Of a DNA stretch of 64,000 bases, positions 1 to 7,266 are shown piece after piece; position 1 is the stretch's first letter, and each line of letters opens with the position of its first letter. The position numbers and the translations under genes were made by a program. Source of the stretch: Amycolatopsis sp. NBC_01488 (lineage in GTDB: Bacteria > Actinomycetota > Actinomycetes > Mycobacteriales > Pseudonocardiaceae); assembly GCF_036227105.1 (NCBI RefSeq), contig NZ_CP109434.1, positions 2,236,001 through 2,300,000 of the forward strand, given 5' to 3'. Below the pieces are notes generated by a model that saw only the letters and a program-made list of their open reading frames with translations, searched no databases and was not told where the DNA came from.

Positions 1-1
1 C

Positions 2-424
2 GCGACGATGCACCTGGACACGGTGTGCACGATGGTCGACGCCGACGCCGTCGTGATGTACCCGCTGGCACGCGACTCGCTGACGGCGTTCACGCTGCGC
101 CCGACCGGCGACGGCGGCGTCAAGGTGGCCGGCCCGGCGCCGTTCCTGGTGGCCGCGGCCGAGGCGATGGAGATCGACCGGCTGCGCGTCATCGATACCG
201 GCCTCGACCCTGTGACGGCCGAGCGCGAGCAGTGGGACGACGGGAACAACACGCTGGCGCTGGCGCCGGGCGTCGTCGTGGGTTACGAACGGAACGTCGA
301 GACGAACGAGCGTCTCGAAGCGGCCGGCATCGAGGTGCTGCCGATCACCGGGTCCGAGCTGGGCTCCGGCCGCGGCGGTCCGCGGTGCATGTCCTGCCCG
401 ATCCGCCGCGAACCCCTCCGATAA
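2..424 (+). CDS. arcA: arginine deiminase, C-terminal part (5' cut by window edge)
   Basis: The last 140 or so residues of arginine deiminase, which hydrolyses L-arginine to citrulline and ammonia in the cytoplasm as the first step of the arginine deiminase pathway. The fragment opens with [13 protein letters not shown], which carries the catalytic His region. It ends with [18 protein letters not shown], the family's C-terminal block with the nucleophilic Cys (CMSCPI). The full protein is about 400 residues, so roughly two thirds lie outside the window. The frame is open from base 2, so the Met codon at 8 is internal. A long inverted repeat follows the stop at once. Whether arcB or arcC accompany it cannot be seen. 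Confidence 0.9.
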   Translation, partial: ATMHLDTVCTMVDADAVVMYPLARDSLTAFTLRPTGDGGVKVAGPAPFLVAAAEAMEIDRLRVIDTGLDPVTAEREQWDDGNNTLALAPGVVVGYERNVETNERLEAAGIEVLPITGSELGSGRGGPRCMSCPIRREPLR

Positions 425-425
425 A

Positions 426-513
426 CGAAGCAAGCCTTCCCTAAATTGCCCGTACGCATTTAGGGAAGGCTTACTTAAATTAGGCGAGTCTTCTTTAGGA
501 ATGGTAACCCTAA
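426..513. promoter_or_regulatory. array of IdeR/DtxR-like iron boxes upstream of ferritin
   Basis: Compared with the consensus TTAGGTTAGGCTAACCTAA, the best box is TTAGGGAAGGCTTACTTAA at 460-478 (15 of 19 by eye). TTAGGAATGGTAACCCTAA at 495-513 matches 13 of 19. Weaker matches lie at 426-444 (minus strand, 12) and 480-498 (11). All are upstream of the predicted ferritin promoter at 562, where an activator would sit. In mycobacteria iron-loaded IdeR activates bfrB through tandem boxes; the same logic is inferred here. Confidence 0.7.
428..476. repeat. 19-bp inverted repeat downstream of arcA
   Basis: The arms at 428-446 and 458-476 match at 18 of 19 positions around an 11-base loop. It could fold as an arcA terminator. 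Because each arm also contains an IdeR-like half-site (TTAGGGAAGGCTT), it more probably arises from two IdeR boxes in opposite orientation. Both roles could coexist. Confidence 0.6.
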
Positions 514-561
514 TAGGGTGGAGATCACCAGTCCCCGGTGGCCATTCCGCCAATCTTGATC

Positions 562-567
562 TATTCT
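562..567 (+). promoter_or_regulatory. -10 element of a leaderless ferritin promoter
   Basis: TATTCT lies seven bases before the ATG at 575 and no Shine-Dalgarno sequence precedes that ATG. This fits the actinobacterial leaderless pattern TANNNT-N6/7-ATG. No convincing -35 is visible, as expected if an upstream activator is used. Confidence 0.5.
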
Positions 568-574
568 GGTCTGC

Positions 575-1129
575 ATGGCCCTCACGAAGAAGAAAGAACC
601 GCGCTCGAAGTTCTACGAACTGCTGCAGGCGCAGATCCACAACGAGTTCAACGCGTCCCAGCAGTACATCGCGCTCGCGGTGTGGTTCGACGCCGAGGAC
701 CTGCCGCAGCTGGCGAAGCACTTCTACAAGCAGTCCGTCGAGGAGCGCAATCACGCGATGGCGCTCGTGCAGTACATGCTCGACCGCGACCACCACGTCG
801 AAATCCCCGGCACCGGCGAGGTGCGCAACGAATTCACCGGCGTCACCGAGGTCATCGAGCTCGCGCTCGAGCAGGAGAAGGAAGTCGCGGCCGACATCTC
901 CGCGATGGCCGGGGCCGCGCGCGCCGAAGGGGACTACATCAGCGAGCAGTTCACGCAGTGGTTCCTCAAGGAGCAGGTCGAAGAGATCTCCCAGATGAGC
1001 ACGCTGCTGAACGTCGTCAAGCGCGCGAACGGCAACCTGTTCGAGGTCGAGAACCACCTGTACCGCGAGTCCGTCGGCGACAGTGGCCGCGACTCCGGAA
1101 TGCCGCCGGTGGCCGGCGGAGCACTCTGA
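575..1129 (+). CDS. bfrB: ferritin (BfrB type), iron storage
   Basis: A 184-residue non-haem ferritin that oxidises Fe(II) at a di-iron centre and stores the mineral in a 24-subunit cage. Ferroxidase ligands visible are Glu24 (HNEFNAS), Glu57 and His60 (EERNH), a Glu near residue 100 (LEQEKEV) and a Gln/Glu block near 130 (QFTQWFLKEQ). The length fits mycobacterial BfrB, and there is no haem-binding Met of the bacterioferritin type. It is monocistronic, preceded by iron boxes and a leaderless promoter and followed by a strong hairpin. Iron-dependent activation by IdeR is the inferred control. The last 15 residues are a flexible Gly/Pro tail. Confidence 0.93.
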   Translation: MALTKKKEPRSKFYELLQAQIHNEFNASQQYIALAVWFDAEDLPQLAKHFYKQSVEERNHAMALVQYMLDRDHHVEIPGTGEVRNEFTGVTEVIELALEQEKEVAADISAMAGAARAEGDYISEQFTQWFLKEQVEEISQMSTLLNVVKRANGNLFEVENHLYRESVGDSGRDSGMPPVAGGAL

Positions 1130-1139
1130 TCGAACCGGA

Positions 1140-1175
1140 AAACCCGGGCTCTCCCCCTGTGGACAGCCCGGGTTT
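1140..1175. terminator. bidirectional hairpin terminator
   Basis: An 11-bp perfect stem, AAACCCGGGCT with AGCCCGGGTTT, around a 14-base loop. It lies between the ferritin stop and the end of the convergent membrane-protein gene, so it can serve both. Confidence 0.75.
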
Positions 1176-1192
1176 CCGCATGTCGCCGGCGC

Positions 1193-2017
1193 TCAGCCGG
1201 CGCAGTCCTGATTGACGCTCATGAGGCTCGTCTGCACGACCCCGGAGTCGTCGAGCCGGAAGTGGTAGTCGGCGGCGGCGGTGGCCGGGGCGACGACGCC
1301 ACCCGATTCGTCCTTCGCCCCGGGATAGGCGGCGAGCACCTGCGCCTTGGTCGACCCGGCGCCGATGCCCTCGGCGGTGTGCGCCGCCTGGTCCGGGGTG
1401 ACGACCGTGAGCCCGACCGCCTTCGAGACCACGACGGTCGCGTTCGACGGCACGCCGCTCCCGTGCGCGGTGTAGACGGTGCAGCTCGCGCCGACCTGCG
1501 CGTCGCTGAGCGTGACGCCCTGGGCGGCGATCTGGGTCTCGGACATGCCGAGCTTGATGGTGCCGAAGCCGTCCGGGTCGAGCAGCGGCCCGCTCAGGAC
1601 GTGCGGCAGCTTCGACGGCGACTGGGCCGACGGCGGCCGCGAGGCCTTCGACGTCGGCGAGGCCGGAGGCGCCGAGACCTCGATGTCCTGGGTGCTGGTC
1701 GGTCCCGGCACCGAGGCTTGGGGCTGCCGCCCGGCCGTGAGGTTCTCGGGCGGCCTGACGCTGAGGGAAGAGCCGTCGGCGGACATCACCGCGGTGCCGT
1801 CCTCGGCGTGGAGGCGCACCATGGTGAGCCCACCCGAGACGGCGACCACGGCGGCCGCGACACCGGCCACGGCCAACGCGCCCTGGCGACGGCGGCGACG
1901 CCGTCGCGCACCGGCGACGATGGTCGGGCCGGCGTCCGGTGGCGGCGGCAGGTCCAGCCGCTCGTCGGCGAACAGTTCGCGCAGGCGTTGCTCCAGCTCG
2001 TCCTCGGAGATGTTCAA
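1193..2017 (-). CDS. single-pass membrane protein, likely partner of the SigE-family sigma factor
   Basis: 274 residues: an acidic cytoplasmic N-terminus (about 1-35), an Arg cluster, one membrane helix (about 45-65), a Pro/Ser/Thr-rich linker to about 140, and an extracytoplasmic domain with a few Cys residues. It starts with TTG, which overlaps the TGA of the sigma gene by four bases (TTGA), so translation is probably coupled. Position and topology suggest an anti-sigma or sensor role, but I see no zinc-type HxxxCxxC anti-sigma motif. The extracytoplasmic domain is not recognised. The next hairpin is the shared one downstream of ferritin. Confidence 0.75.
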   Translation of the reverse strand: MNISEDELEQRLRELFADERLDLPPPPDAGPTIVAGARRRRRRRQGALAVAGVAAAVVAVSGGLTMVRLHAEDGTAVMSADGSSLSVRPPENLTAGRQPQASVPGPTSTQDIEVSAPPASPTSKASRPPSAQSPSKLPHVLSGPLLDPDGFGTIKLGMSETQIAAQGVTLSDAQVGASCTVYTAHGSGVPSNATVVVSKAVGLTVVTPDQAAHTAEGIGAGSTKAQVLAAYPGAKDESGGVVAPATAAADYHFRLDDSGVVQTSLMSVNQDCAG

Positions 2018-2667
2018 CCCGCGTCACTCCCTTCGCCTTGGATGTCGGCCGCGGTCAGTTTCATCCGCAGCGACGCGATGGCCTTGCTGGCCTGGCTCTT
2101 CACGGTGCCCTGCGTGATGCCGAGGACTCCGGCGATCTCCGCTTCCGAGAGACCCTCGTAGTAACGCAGGACCATGACGGCCCGTTGTCTCGGCGGCAGC
2201 GTTCGTAACGCGCGCCACAGCGGCTCATGCTCGAACGGGTCGTCCGGCACGTGCGGGCTGGTGTCCGGCAGGTCGGCCACCAGGTTCTCGCGGCGCGTGC
2301 GGCGCCAGCGGCTGACGTGCGCGTTCGCCATCGACCGGCGGACGTAGGCGAGCGGGTCGCCCGTCTTCTCGTGCACGTACGTCCAGCGCGAACCGATCTT
2401 CTCCAGCACGGTCTGCACCAGGTCCGCGGCGTCGTGCGGGTTGCCGGTGAGCGCGTGGCCGTACCGCAGCAGCCCCGGCAGGGTGGCCTGCACGAAGTCG
2501 CCGAAGTCGACCAGCTCACCCGGCAACGTCGCGGCCCTCCCTCGGCCTGCACTGGTCACCCAGGTATCTCCCCCGGTGAAGACGGGTGCCGCAGCGGTCA
2601 CCGTATCGCCTCCCATCGGGGTCGGATGGCCAGAAGCCGAGTCGCTTTCCTCCTGAACACGCATCAC
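2014..2667 (-). CDS. SigE-family RNA polymerase sigma factor
   Basis: 217 residues with sigma-70 region 2 (about 55-120, including DLVQTVLEKI and a YVRRSMANA block) and region 4 (about 155-210, LPPRQRAVMVLRYYEGLSEAEIAGVLGI with a helix-turn-helix). The layout is that of the SigE family of actinobacterial extracytoplasmic-function factors. The start is GTG at 2667 or the adjacent ATG at 2664, both behind GAGGGGG. The first 45 residues are low-complexity, so an internal start is also possible. Its stop overlaps the start of the membrane partner, which supports a sigma/regulator operon. The target regulon is unknown. Confidence 0.88.
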   Translation of the reverse strand: MMRVQEESDSASGHPTPMGGDTVTAAAPVFTGGDTWVTSAGRGRAATLPGELVDFGDFVQATLPGLLRYGHALTGNPHDAADLVQTVLEKIGSRWTYVHEKTGDPLAYVRRSMANAHVSRWRRTRRENLVADLPDTSPHVPDDPFEHEPLWRALRTLPPRQRAVMVLRYYEGLSEAEIAGVLGITQGTVKSQASKAIASLRMKLTAADIQGEGSDAG

Positions 2668-2724
2668 AGCCCCCTCAGGTTGCCCGCGTTCCCGCCCGGT
2701 TCCCGGCGGGTCGAGATGCCCACG

Positions 2725-3078
2725 TCAGCGGTGCGCGAGGGAGTCCGGCAGCCGGAAACCGCCGCCGTCCACCTCGCCGAACTCGTGCACGCCGACGACC
2801 GCCGCGTGCGAAATCGGGCCGTAGACGTGCGGAAACCACACCCCGGCCGGATGCGGCGGCGCGCCGTCTTCCCATCGGACGGGAACGTCGAGCTTGGCCG
2901 GGTCGATTTCGAGCAGCACCAGATCGGTGCGGCCCCGGTAGAGCGCGTTGGCAGGCAGGTGCGCCGTGCCGAAGTCGGAGCAGTGGACGAACCCGGCATC
3001 CCCCAGTGACGGCGGCCGGTACTCGCCGCCTTCGCCCACTTCGGCCCAGTCGGCCGCCCCACAGATGTGAAGTATCAC
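2725..3078 (-). CDS. DUF952 family protein
   Basis: 117 residues starting at GTG 3078 (VILHICGAADWAEV). The family hallmarks are the opening ILHI block, GFVHCSDF near residue 35 and the later VLLEID and WFPHVYGPI segments. The fold resembles ADP-ribosyltransferase-like proteins, but the biochemical role of DUF952 is not established. The frame stays open upstream to 3441, but that extension has no family similarity and runs through a repeated intergenic segment, so I take the short start. Cytoplasmic, with no obvious operon partner. Confidence 0.75.
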   Translation of the reverse strand: MILHICGAADWAEVGEGGEYRPPSLGDAGFVHCSDFGTAHLPANALYRGRTDLVLLEIDPAKLDVPVRWEDGAPPHPAGVWFPHVYGPISHAAVVGVHEFGEVDGGGFRLPDSLAHR

Positions 3079-3300
3079 GCGGAGAATGGTCCCACCACGA
3101 CGATCCGACGGCGGTGTCTCGTACACCACATAACGCCTGGTTGAACGCTCATCGAGCGGGTTTCCGGTGACCGGGGCGGACCGGTGGACCGGCGCTTTTC
3201 GACGACGCTTGAAAGGGTTGCGCGGGGCGGCCGATTTCGGGTCTTCGCCGACGGCTGTCGCGGGTTCGCCCGGCGCGGTCAGCGTTGGCGCTTTGGCGGC

Positions 3301-3411
3301 CGAAGCTGCCGCAGCGAACCGCTCGTTCAAAGCCCGGCGAGCTGCCGCGAGTGCGCCGTCGCGGATCGAAGCTGCCGTCACAAAGGCTCGCTCAAGGCCG
3401 GGTGAGCTGCC
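3301..3411. repeat. imperfect 46-bp direct repeat
   Basis: 3301-3346 and 3367-3411 align with one single-base gap. Both begin CGAAGCTGCCG, share a GCTCGYTCAARGCC core and end GAGCTGCC. They are about 66 bp apart, outside any supported gene. Their function is unknown. Confidence 0.5.
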
Positions 3412-3488
3412 CCGTCGGACGGTCGTCACGACGGCGCCCACGCCTGGCCAGCCGCGCGGGGCGGAGCTGCTCGCGGACCGGACCAGAG

Positions 3489-3540
3489 CCGCCGCCGAGC
3501 GGGATGCTCGGCGGCGGGGTGGGCCGCTTCGACGCGGCCC
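3489..3540 (-). terminator. double hairpin terminator of the DUF5926 gene
   Basis: The first stem CCGCCGCCGAGC (3489-3500) pairs with GCTCGGCGGCGG (3506-3517) around a five-base loop. A second stem GGGCCGC pairs with GCGGCCC (3521-3540). They lie just past the minus-strand stop at 3547. Confidence 0.65.
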
Positions 3541-3546
3541 GGTTGG

Positions 3547-4428
3547 TCAGCGGAGGGTGAGCTGGCGGCCGATGAGGCCGTCGCGGGCGCGGCGCTCGGC
3601 CGCGTTCAGGGGTTCGGCGTCGAGGGACTTCAGGGCCGTCTCGAGGCGGGTGCCGAGGGCGTCCTTCGCGTCCGCCCACTCGCGGGCGTGGGCCTCGGGG
3701 TCGAGGTCCCAGACCGGGACCAGCAGGCCGTGCGCGCGGAACGAACCCGCGTACCGGGAGCCCTCGCCGAGGCCGAGCTCGCCGGCCGCGGACAGCCGGG
3801 CCAGCGCCTGGAGCAGCAGGTTCTCGGGCTCCGGGCGGACCCAGCGCAGGTGCGCCTTCTCACCGGCGAGGACCCAGTAGGCGCCGTGGCCCAGGCGCTC
3901 GGTCGGCATGATCGCGGCGTTCGCGCGCTCGAGGGACACCGCGACGTCGCCGGTCGCGTCCGCGTCCTCCGGCAGCCACCAGGCGAAGTCCTTGTGCAGC
4001 GTGACGTCGAGCTCGGCGCCCGGCGTCAGCAGGTCCTGGAGGCGGGCGTGCTCGTCGGCGGACGGCGGGGTCGTCGTGTCCGGCACGCCGAGCACGTCGC
4101 CTTCCTTGGCGTCCAGCAGCCACTTCAGCGAGCGGCCGAGGTCGCGGCTGATGTCGGACGAGCGGGTCTGCACCTGCAGGCCGAGGTAGCGCTCGCCGTC
4201 CGAGCGGACGAACGCGGCCGCGGCCATCGGCAGCACCGTGCCGAGGGTGACGTCGCCGCCGTCGGCGAGGGCCAGCTTGGCCGTCGCGGACGGCACGAAC
4301 TCCCGCAGCGCGATCAGCTCGGGCTCCGCCGCCAGTCCCTCGAACGGCTGGCCGACGAAGACGTCGCGCACCTTCGGCTTGCGGTCCGACGCCTGCTTGG
4401 GACCCTTCTTGCGCGCGCCCTTGCCCAC
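3547..4428 (-). CDS. DUF5926 family protein
   Basis: 293 residues, starting at GTG 4428 with GGAGG five bases upstream. The N-terminus is basic (GKGARKKGPKQ), followed by a soluble globular region with several Trp residues (FAWWLPED, GAYWVLAGEKAHLRWVRPEPENLLLQALARL). The whole-length pattern matches a conserved actinobacterial family known only as DUF5926, with no known reaction. There is no signal peptide or membrane segment, so it is cytoplasmic, and the basic tail could bind nucleic acid. It is divergent from the P450 gene, with which it shares a 53-bp promoter interval. Confidence 0.8.
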   Translation of the reverse strand: MGKGARKKGPKQASDRKPKVRDVFVGQPFEGLAAEPELIALREFVPSATAKLALADGGDVTLGTVLPMAAAAFVRSDGERYLGLQVQTRSSDISRDLGRSLKWLLDAKEGDVLGVPDTTTPPSADEHARLQDLLTPGAELDVTLHKDFAWWLPEDADATGDVAVSLERANAAIMPTERLGHGAYWVLAGEKAHLRWVRPEPENLLLQALARLSAAGELGLGEGSRYAGSFRAHGLLVPVWDLDPEAHAREWADAKDALGTRLETALKSLDAEPLNAAERRARDGLIGRQLTLR

Positions 4429-4469
4429 TGCTGCCTCCTCTGGCTCGGCTTGGAACGCTATCGAAGGGT

Positions 4470-4475
4470 TAGTCT
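4470..4475 (+). promoter_or_regulatory. -10 element of leaderless P450 transcript
   Basis: TAGTCT occupies positions -12 to -7 relative to the GTG at 4482 and no ribosome binding site is present. This is the canonical spacing for a leaderless actinobacterial mRNA, and it supports this GTG as the start. Confidence 0.55.
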
Positions 4476-4481
4476 CGCGAC

Positions 4482-5648
4482 GTGTTCGACCCCCGCGATC
4501 CCGCGTTCCTGGAAGACCCGTACCCGGCGTTCGCCGCCCTGCGCGAGCAGGGCGACGTCCATTTTCACGACGGCCTCGGCTTGGCCGTGGCGGTGTCGCA
4601 CGCGGCGTCGTCCGCCGTGTTGCGCCACCGCGGGCTGGGCCGGATCTGGCAGGACGCGCAGCCGCTCGAACGCTTCGCGTCGTTCAACCTGCTGCACCGC
4701 AACTCGCTGCTGGAGAACGAGCCGCCGGCACACACCCGACTGCGCCGGCTGATCGCGGGCGCGTTCGGTCGCGGCCACGTGCAGCGGCTGCGTCCGATGG
4801 TCGCGACGCTCGCCGACCGGATGGTCGACGACCTGGCGGCCGCGATCGCCGCGGACGGCAGCGCCGACCTCCTGGAGCACCTCGCCCAGCCGCTGCCGGT
4901 CGCGGTGATCGCCGAGCTGCTGGGTGTGCCCCGCACTGACGGGCCGCGGATGGTCGAGCTGTCCAACGCGATCGTGAAGATGTACGAGTACGGCTTGGCC
5001 GAGGAGGGTCGCGACGCCGCCGAGCGGGCGGCCGCCGAGTTCGTGGCGTACGTCCGTTCGGTCGCTTCGGATCGCGGTTCGTCGCCGGGGGACGACATCA
5101 TCAGCGACCTCCTGCGCAGCGAGCTGACGCCGGACGAGCTGGTCGCGACCGCGGTGCTGCTGCTGATGGCCGGCCACGAGGCGACGGTCAACGTGCTCGG
5201 CAACGGCATCACGGCGCTGCTCACCCACCGGGACCAGTGGGAACGGCTACTGGCGTCTCCTTCCTTGCTGGACTCGTGCGTCGAGGAGCTGATCCGGTTC
5301 GACGCACCACTGCAGCTGTTCGAGCGGACGGCGACCGAAGACGTGTCGATTTGCGGATATGTCGTTACGGAGGGGCAGAAGATCGGCGCGCTGCTGGGTG
5401 CCGCGGCTCGCGATCCGAAGGTGTTCGACGCGCCGGACACCCTCGACATCGGCCGGACGCCGAATGTGCACCTCGGGTTCGGCCTGGGGATCCACTACTG
5501 CGTGGGTGCTCCTCTCGCTCGGGTGGAGATCGCCGCGGCTTTGAGCGCATTGGCGGCGAAGCTGCCGGGGCTGCGACTCGCCGAGGCTCCGCGGCGGCGG
5601 CCGGAGTTCGTGATCCGGGGGTTGCGGGAGCTTCGAGTCACCTCGTGA
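4482..5648 (+). CDS. cytochrome P450 monooxygenase
   Basis: 388 residues, slightly short for a bacterial P450. The haem-ligand loop is [10 protein letters not shown] near residue 325, with Cys as proximal ligand. The ExxR pair is in EELIR near 265. The I-helix reads [12 protein letters not shown], so the position of the usual catalytic Thr (P450cam Thr252) is Ala, as in P450eryF, and a Thr follows. Residues 65-80 ([14 protein letters not shown]) form the C-helix. It needs ferredoxin and a reductase, neither of which is adjacent. The substrate is unknown. It starts with a leaderless GTG and is followed by a tandem-repeat array. Confidence 0.92.
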   Translation: MFDPRDPAFLEDPYPAFAALREQGDVHFHDGLGLAVAVSHAASSAVLRHRGLGRIWQDAQPLERFASFNLLHRNSLLENEPPAHTRLRRLIAGAFGRGHVQRLRPMVATLADRMVDDLAAAIAADGSADLLEHLAQPLPVAVIAELLGVPRTDGPRMVELSNAIVKMYEYGLAEEGRDAAERAAAEFVAYVRSVASDRGSSPGDDIISDLLRSELTPDELVATAVLLLMAGHEATVNVLGNGITALLTHRDQWERLLASPSLLDSCVEELIRFDAPLQLFERTATEDVSICGYVVTEGQKIGALLGAAARDPKVFDAPDTLDIGRTPNVHLGFGLGIHYCVGAPLARVEIAAALSALAAKLPGLRLAEAPRRRPEFVIRGLRELRVTS

Positions 5649-5656
5649 GCCCGGGT

Positions 5657-5782
5657 CTCGCGTGATCCGGAGCGGAACTCACGTGACTGGACCCGGAACT
5701 CGCGTGACTGGACCCGGAACTCGCGTGATTGAAGGGGTATCGCGCGTGATTGGGGAGGCATCACGCGTGATTGGAGGGGCGA
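5657..5782. repeat. tandem array of six 21-bp units (array A)
   Basis: Six contiguous 21-bp units begin with variants of CTCGCGTGATTGGA. Units three to six drift toward a form whose junctions create the palindrome ATCACGCGTGAT. The array fills the interval between the convergent P450 and mca genes and ends in CGACACGG, as does the second array at 12481-12543. There are no unique spacers, so it is not CRISPR. At 21 bp the units would sit on the same face of the helix. Confidence 0.85.
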
Positions 5783-5790
5783 CACGGGGT

Positions 5791-6637
5791 TCATGGGGTT
5801 ACTCCGGCGAAGAGGTCGGTCTCGGGTTCGGCTGGTGGGGTTGGGTGGGCCAGGTGGTAGTCCTCGTGGGGCCAGGCTTTTCGTTCGATTTCGCGTGAGT
5901 GGGTGAAGAACGGGTGGGCGGGGTCGACCTGGGTCTGGTGGGCCAGGAGGGCGCGGTCGCGCGTGGCGAAGTGGGACTCGCAGCGGATTCGGGTGGTGAC
6001 GGGCAAACGGGGCGCCGTCGGGAGTTCGGCCAGGACGTCGGCCATTCCGGACTCCAGGCCGGCGGCCAGGGTCGCGTCGTGGATCGCTTGGAACCACGCT
6101 CGGCTCAGAGTTGCTTGGTAGTACAGCTTTTGCGGACGCCAGGGCTCGCCGGTCCCGGGGTAGCGGGTGGGGTCGGCAGCCGCGGTGAAGGCTTCGAGCG
6201 TCACCTCGTGGGTGCGGATGTGGTCCGGGTGGGGGTAGCCGCCCGTTTCGTCGTAGGTGATCACCACGTGGGGGCGGAACTCGCGGATCAGCGCCACCAA
6301 AGGGGCGGCAGCCTGATCGAGTGGAAGAGCCGCGAAGCAGCCTTCGGGTAGTGGTTCGTCTTCGGCGGGCAGGCCGGAGTCGACCAGGCCGAGGAACTGC
6401 TGGCGGATGCCCAGGATCGAGGCTGCCGCGGCCATCTCGCGGCGGCGGACCGCCGGGAGGTCGGCGCGGGTTTCCGGGGTGTCCACGGCCGGGTTGAGGA
6501 TGTCGCCGCGTTCGCCGCCGGTGCACGTGGCCGACCAGGACGTCGACGCCTTCGGCCGCGTAACGGGCCAGCGTCGCCGCGCCCTTGCTGGACTCGTCGT
6601 CAGGGTGGGCGTGGACGCTCAGGAGGCGGAAAGTCAT
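5791..6637 (-). pseudogene. mca: mycothiol S-conjugate amidase, frameshifted
   Basis: Mca cleaves mycothiol S-conjugates to mercapturic-acid products during detoxification. The zinc-binding start motif HAHPDDES is in one frame from ATG 6637 (AAGGAG upstream). The rest ([20 protein letters not shown], ending [10 protein letters not shown]) is in another frame. The break falls at about 6529-6534: removing one G from GGTCGGCCAC would restore [21 protein letters not shown], the expected family sequence. Its ATG overlaps the stop of the MFS remnant (ATGA). It is either a decaying gene or a one-base sequence error. MshB is a less likely identity because of the C-terminus. Confidence 0.8.
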
Positions 6638-7187
6638 CGAGTGCTCCTTCGAGGGAAGAAAGCCGCGGGAACCAGGGTGAGGGCCGACAGCGCCAGGGCC
6701 CAAGTGAACGTCGTACCGAATGCCGCGGGAGGCGCTGAAAGCGTGAGTGAGCGGTGGAGGATCGCGGCCAGCAGCGCAGTGCCCAGCGAGCCGCCGACGC
6801 GGTTGATCACGTTGAACGCGCTTGCCGCTCGCGGGATCCGGGATCGCTCCAAGGAGCCGTACAGCGTGGTCATTCCTGGGGCTGTCGCCACGCCTAGGCC
6901 CACTCCGCGGATCAGGAGCGACAGCGTCAGCAGGACTCCGCTGGGTGCCGAACCGAGCTGAGTGAACGCCACCGTGCCTGGCAACGACATCCCGATACCG
7001 GCCAGCATCATGCGGCGCGGGCCGTCACCGGGCTGCCCAGGTCGCGGGCGATCGAGTCGATCCCGACCGTCACGATCGTCGCGTCGAGGATCGACAGCAC
7101 CGCGCCCATGATCAGGACGCCGCCGAGCCTCCACAGCGCCGCGTCGGGCCGAGCCGCTGCCAGAGTCACATCCACCCCCAAGAACAT
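6634..7187 (-). pseudogene. DHA2-type MFS exporter remnant with internal deletion
   Basis: From ATG 7187 (or GTG 7175) one frame encodes a typical DHA2 N-terminus with the first membrane helix (GVLIMGAVLSILDATIVTVG) and stops near 7015. The neighbouring frame then gives the C-terminal end of the same kind of transporter ([48 protein letters not shown]). Most of the 14-helix protein, some 250-300 residues, is missing and the frame has shifted at the join near 7015-7030. It was probably a drug or conjugate exporter co-transcribed with mca and controlled by the divergent TetR gene. Confidence 0.8.
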
Positions 7188-7211
7188 TAGGTCAGACCTC
7201 AGATTAGGTTC

Positions 7212-7252
7212 GACCCACTCACTGGGTCAAGCACAAACTTGGGTTCGACCCA
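7212..7252. promoter_or_regulatory. candidate TetR operators
   Basis: Two inverted repeats with the same half-site lie between the MFS remnant and tetR: GACCCA-N5-TGGGTC (7212-7228) and TGGGT-TCG-ACCCA (7240-7252). A possible leaderless -10 (TAGGGT, 7254-7259) for tetR follows directly, so repressor binding would block it. Confidence 0.5.
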
Positions 7253-7266
7253 GTAGGGTGACCCGC

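Larger units (their letters stand above)
3079..3546. other. 468-bp non-coding interval with imperfect direct repeats
   Basis: No gene is convincing here. It holds the promoter region of the DUF952 gene, an imperfect direct repeat (3301-3346 and 3367-3411) and two terminator hairpins near the DUF5926 stop. Open frames crossing it are Ala/Arg-rich and look like GC-driven noise. Confidence 0.6.

Noticed and set aside
3079..3441. N-terminal extension of the DUF952 gene.
   Set aside because: It passes through repeated intergenic DNA, has no family similarity, and DUF952 proteins are normally near 115 residues.
5657..5782. CRISPR array.
   Set aside because: Units are directly contiguous 21-bp repeats without unique spacers, and no cas genes occur in the window.
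5657..5790. Heptad-repeat protein (SREFRVQ) read from the 21-bp array.
   Set aside because: The 21-bp period always yields a seven-residue repeat. There is no start or ribosome site, and the frame runs into mca antisense to nothing meaningful.
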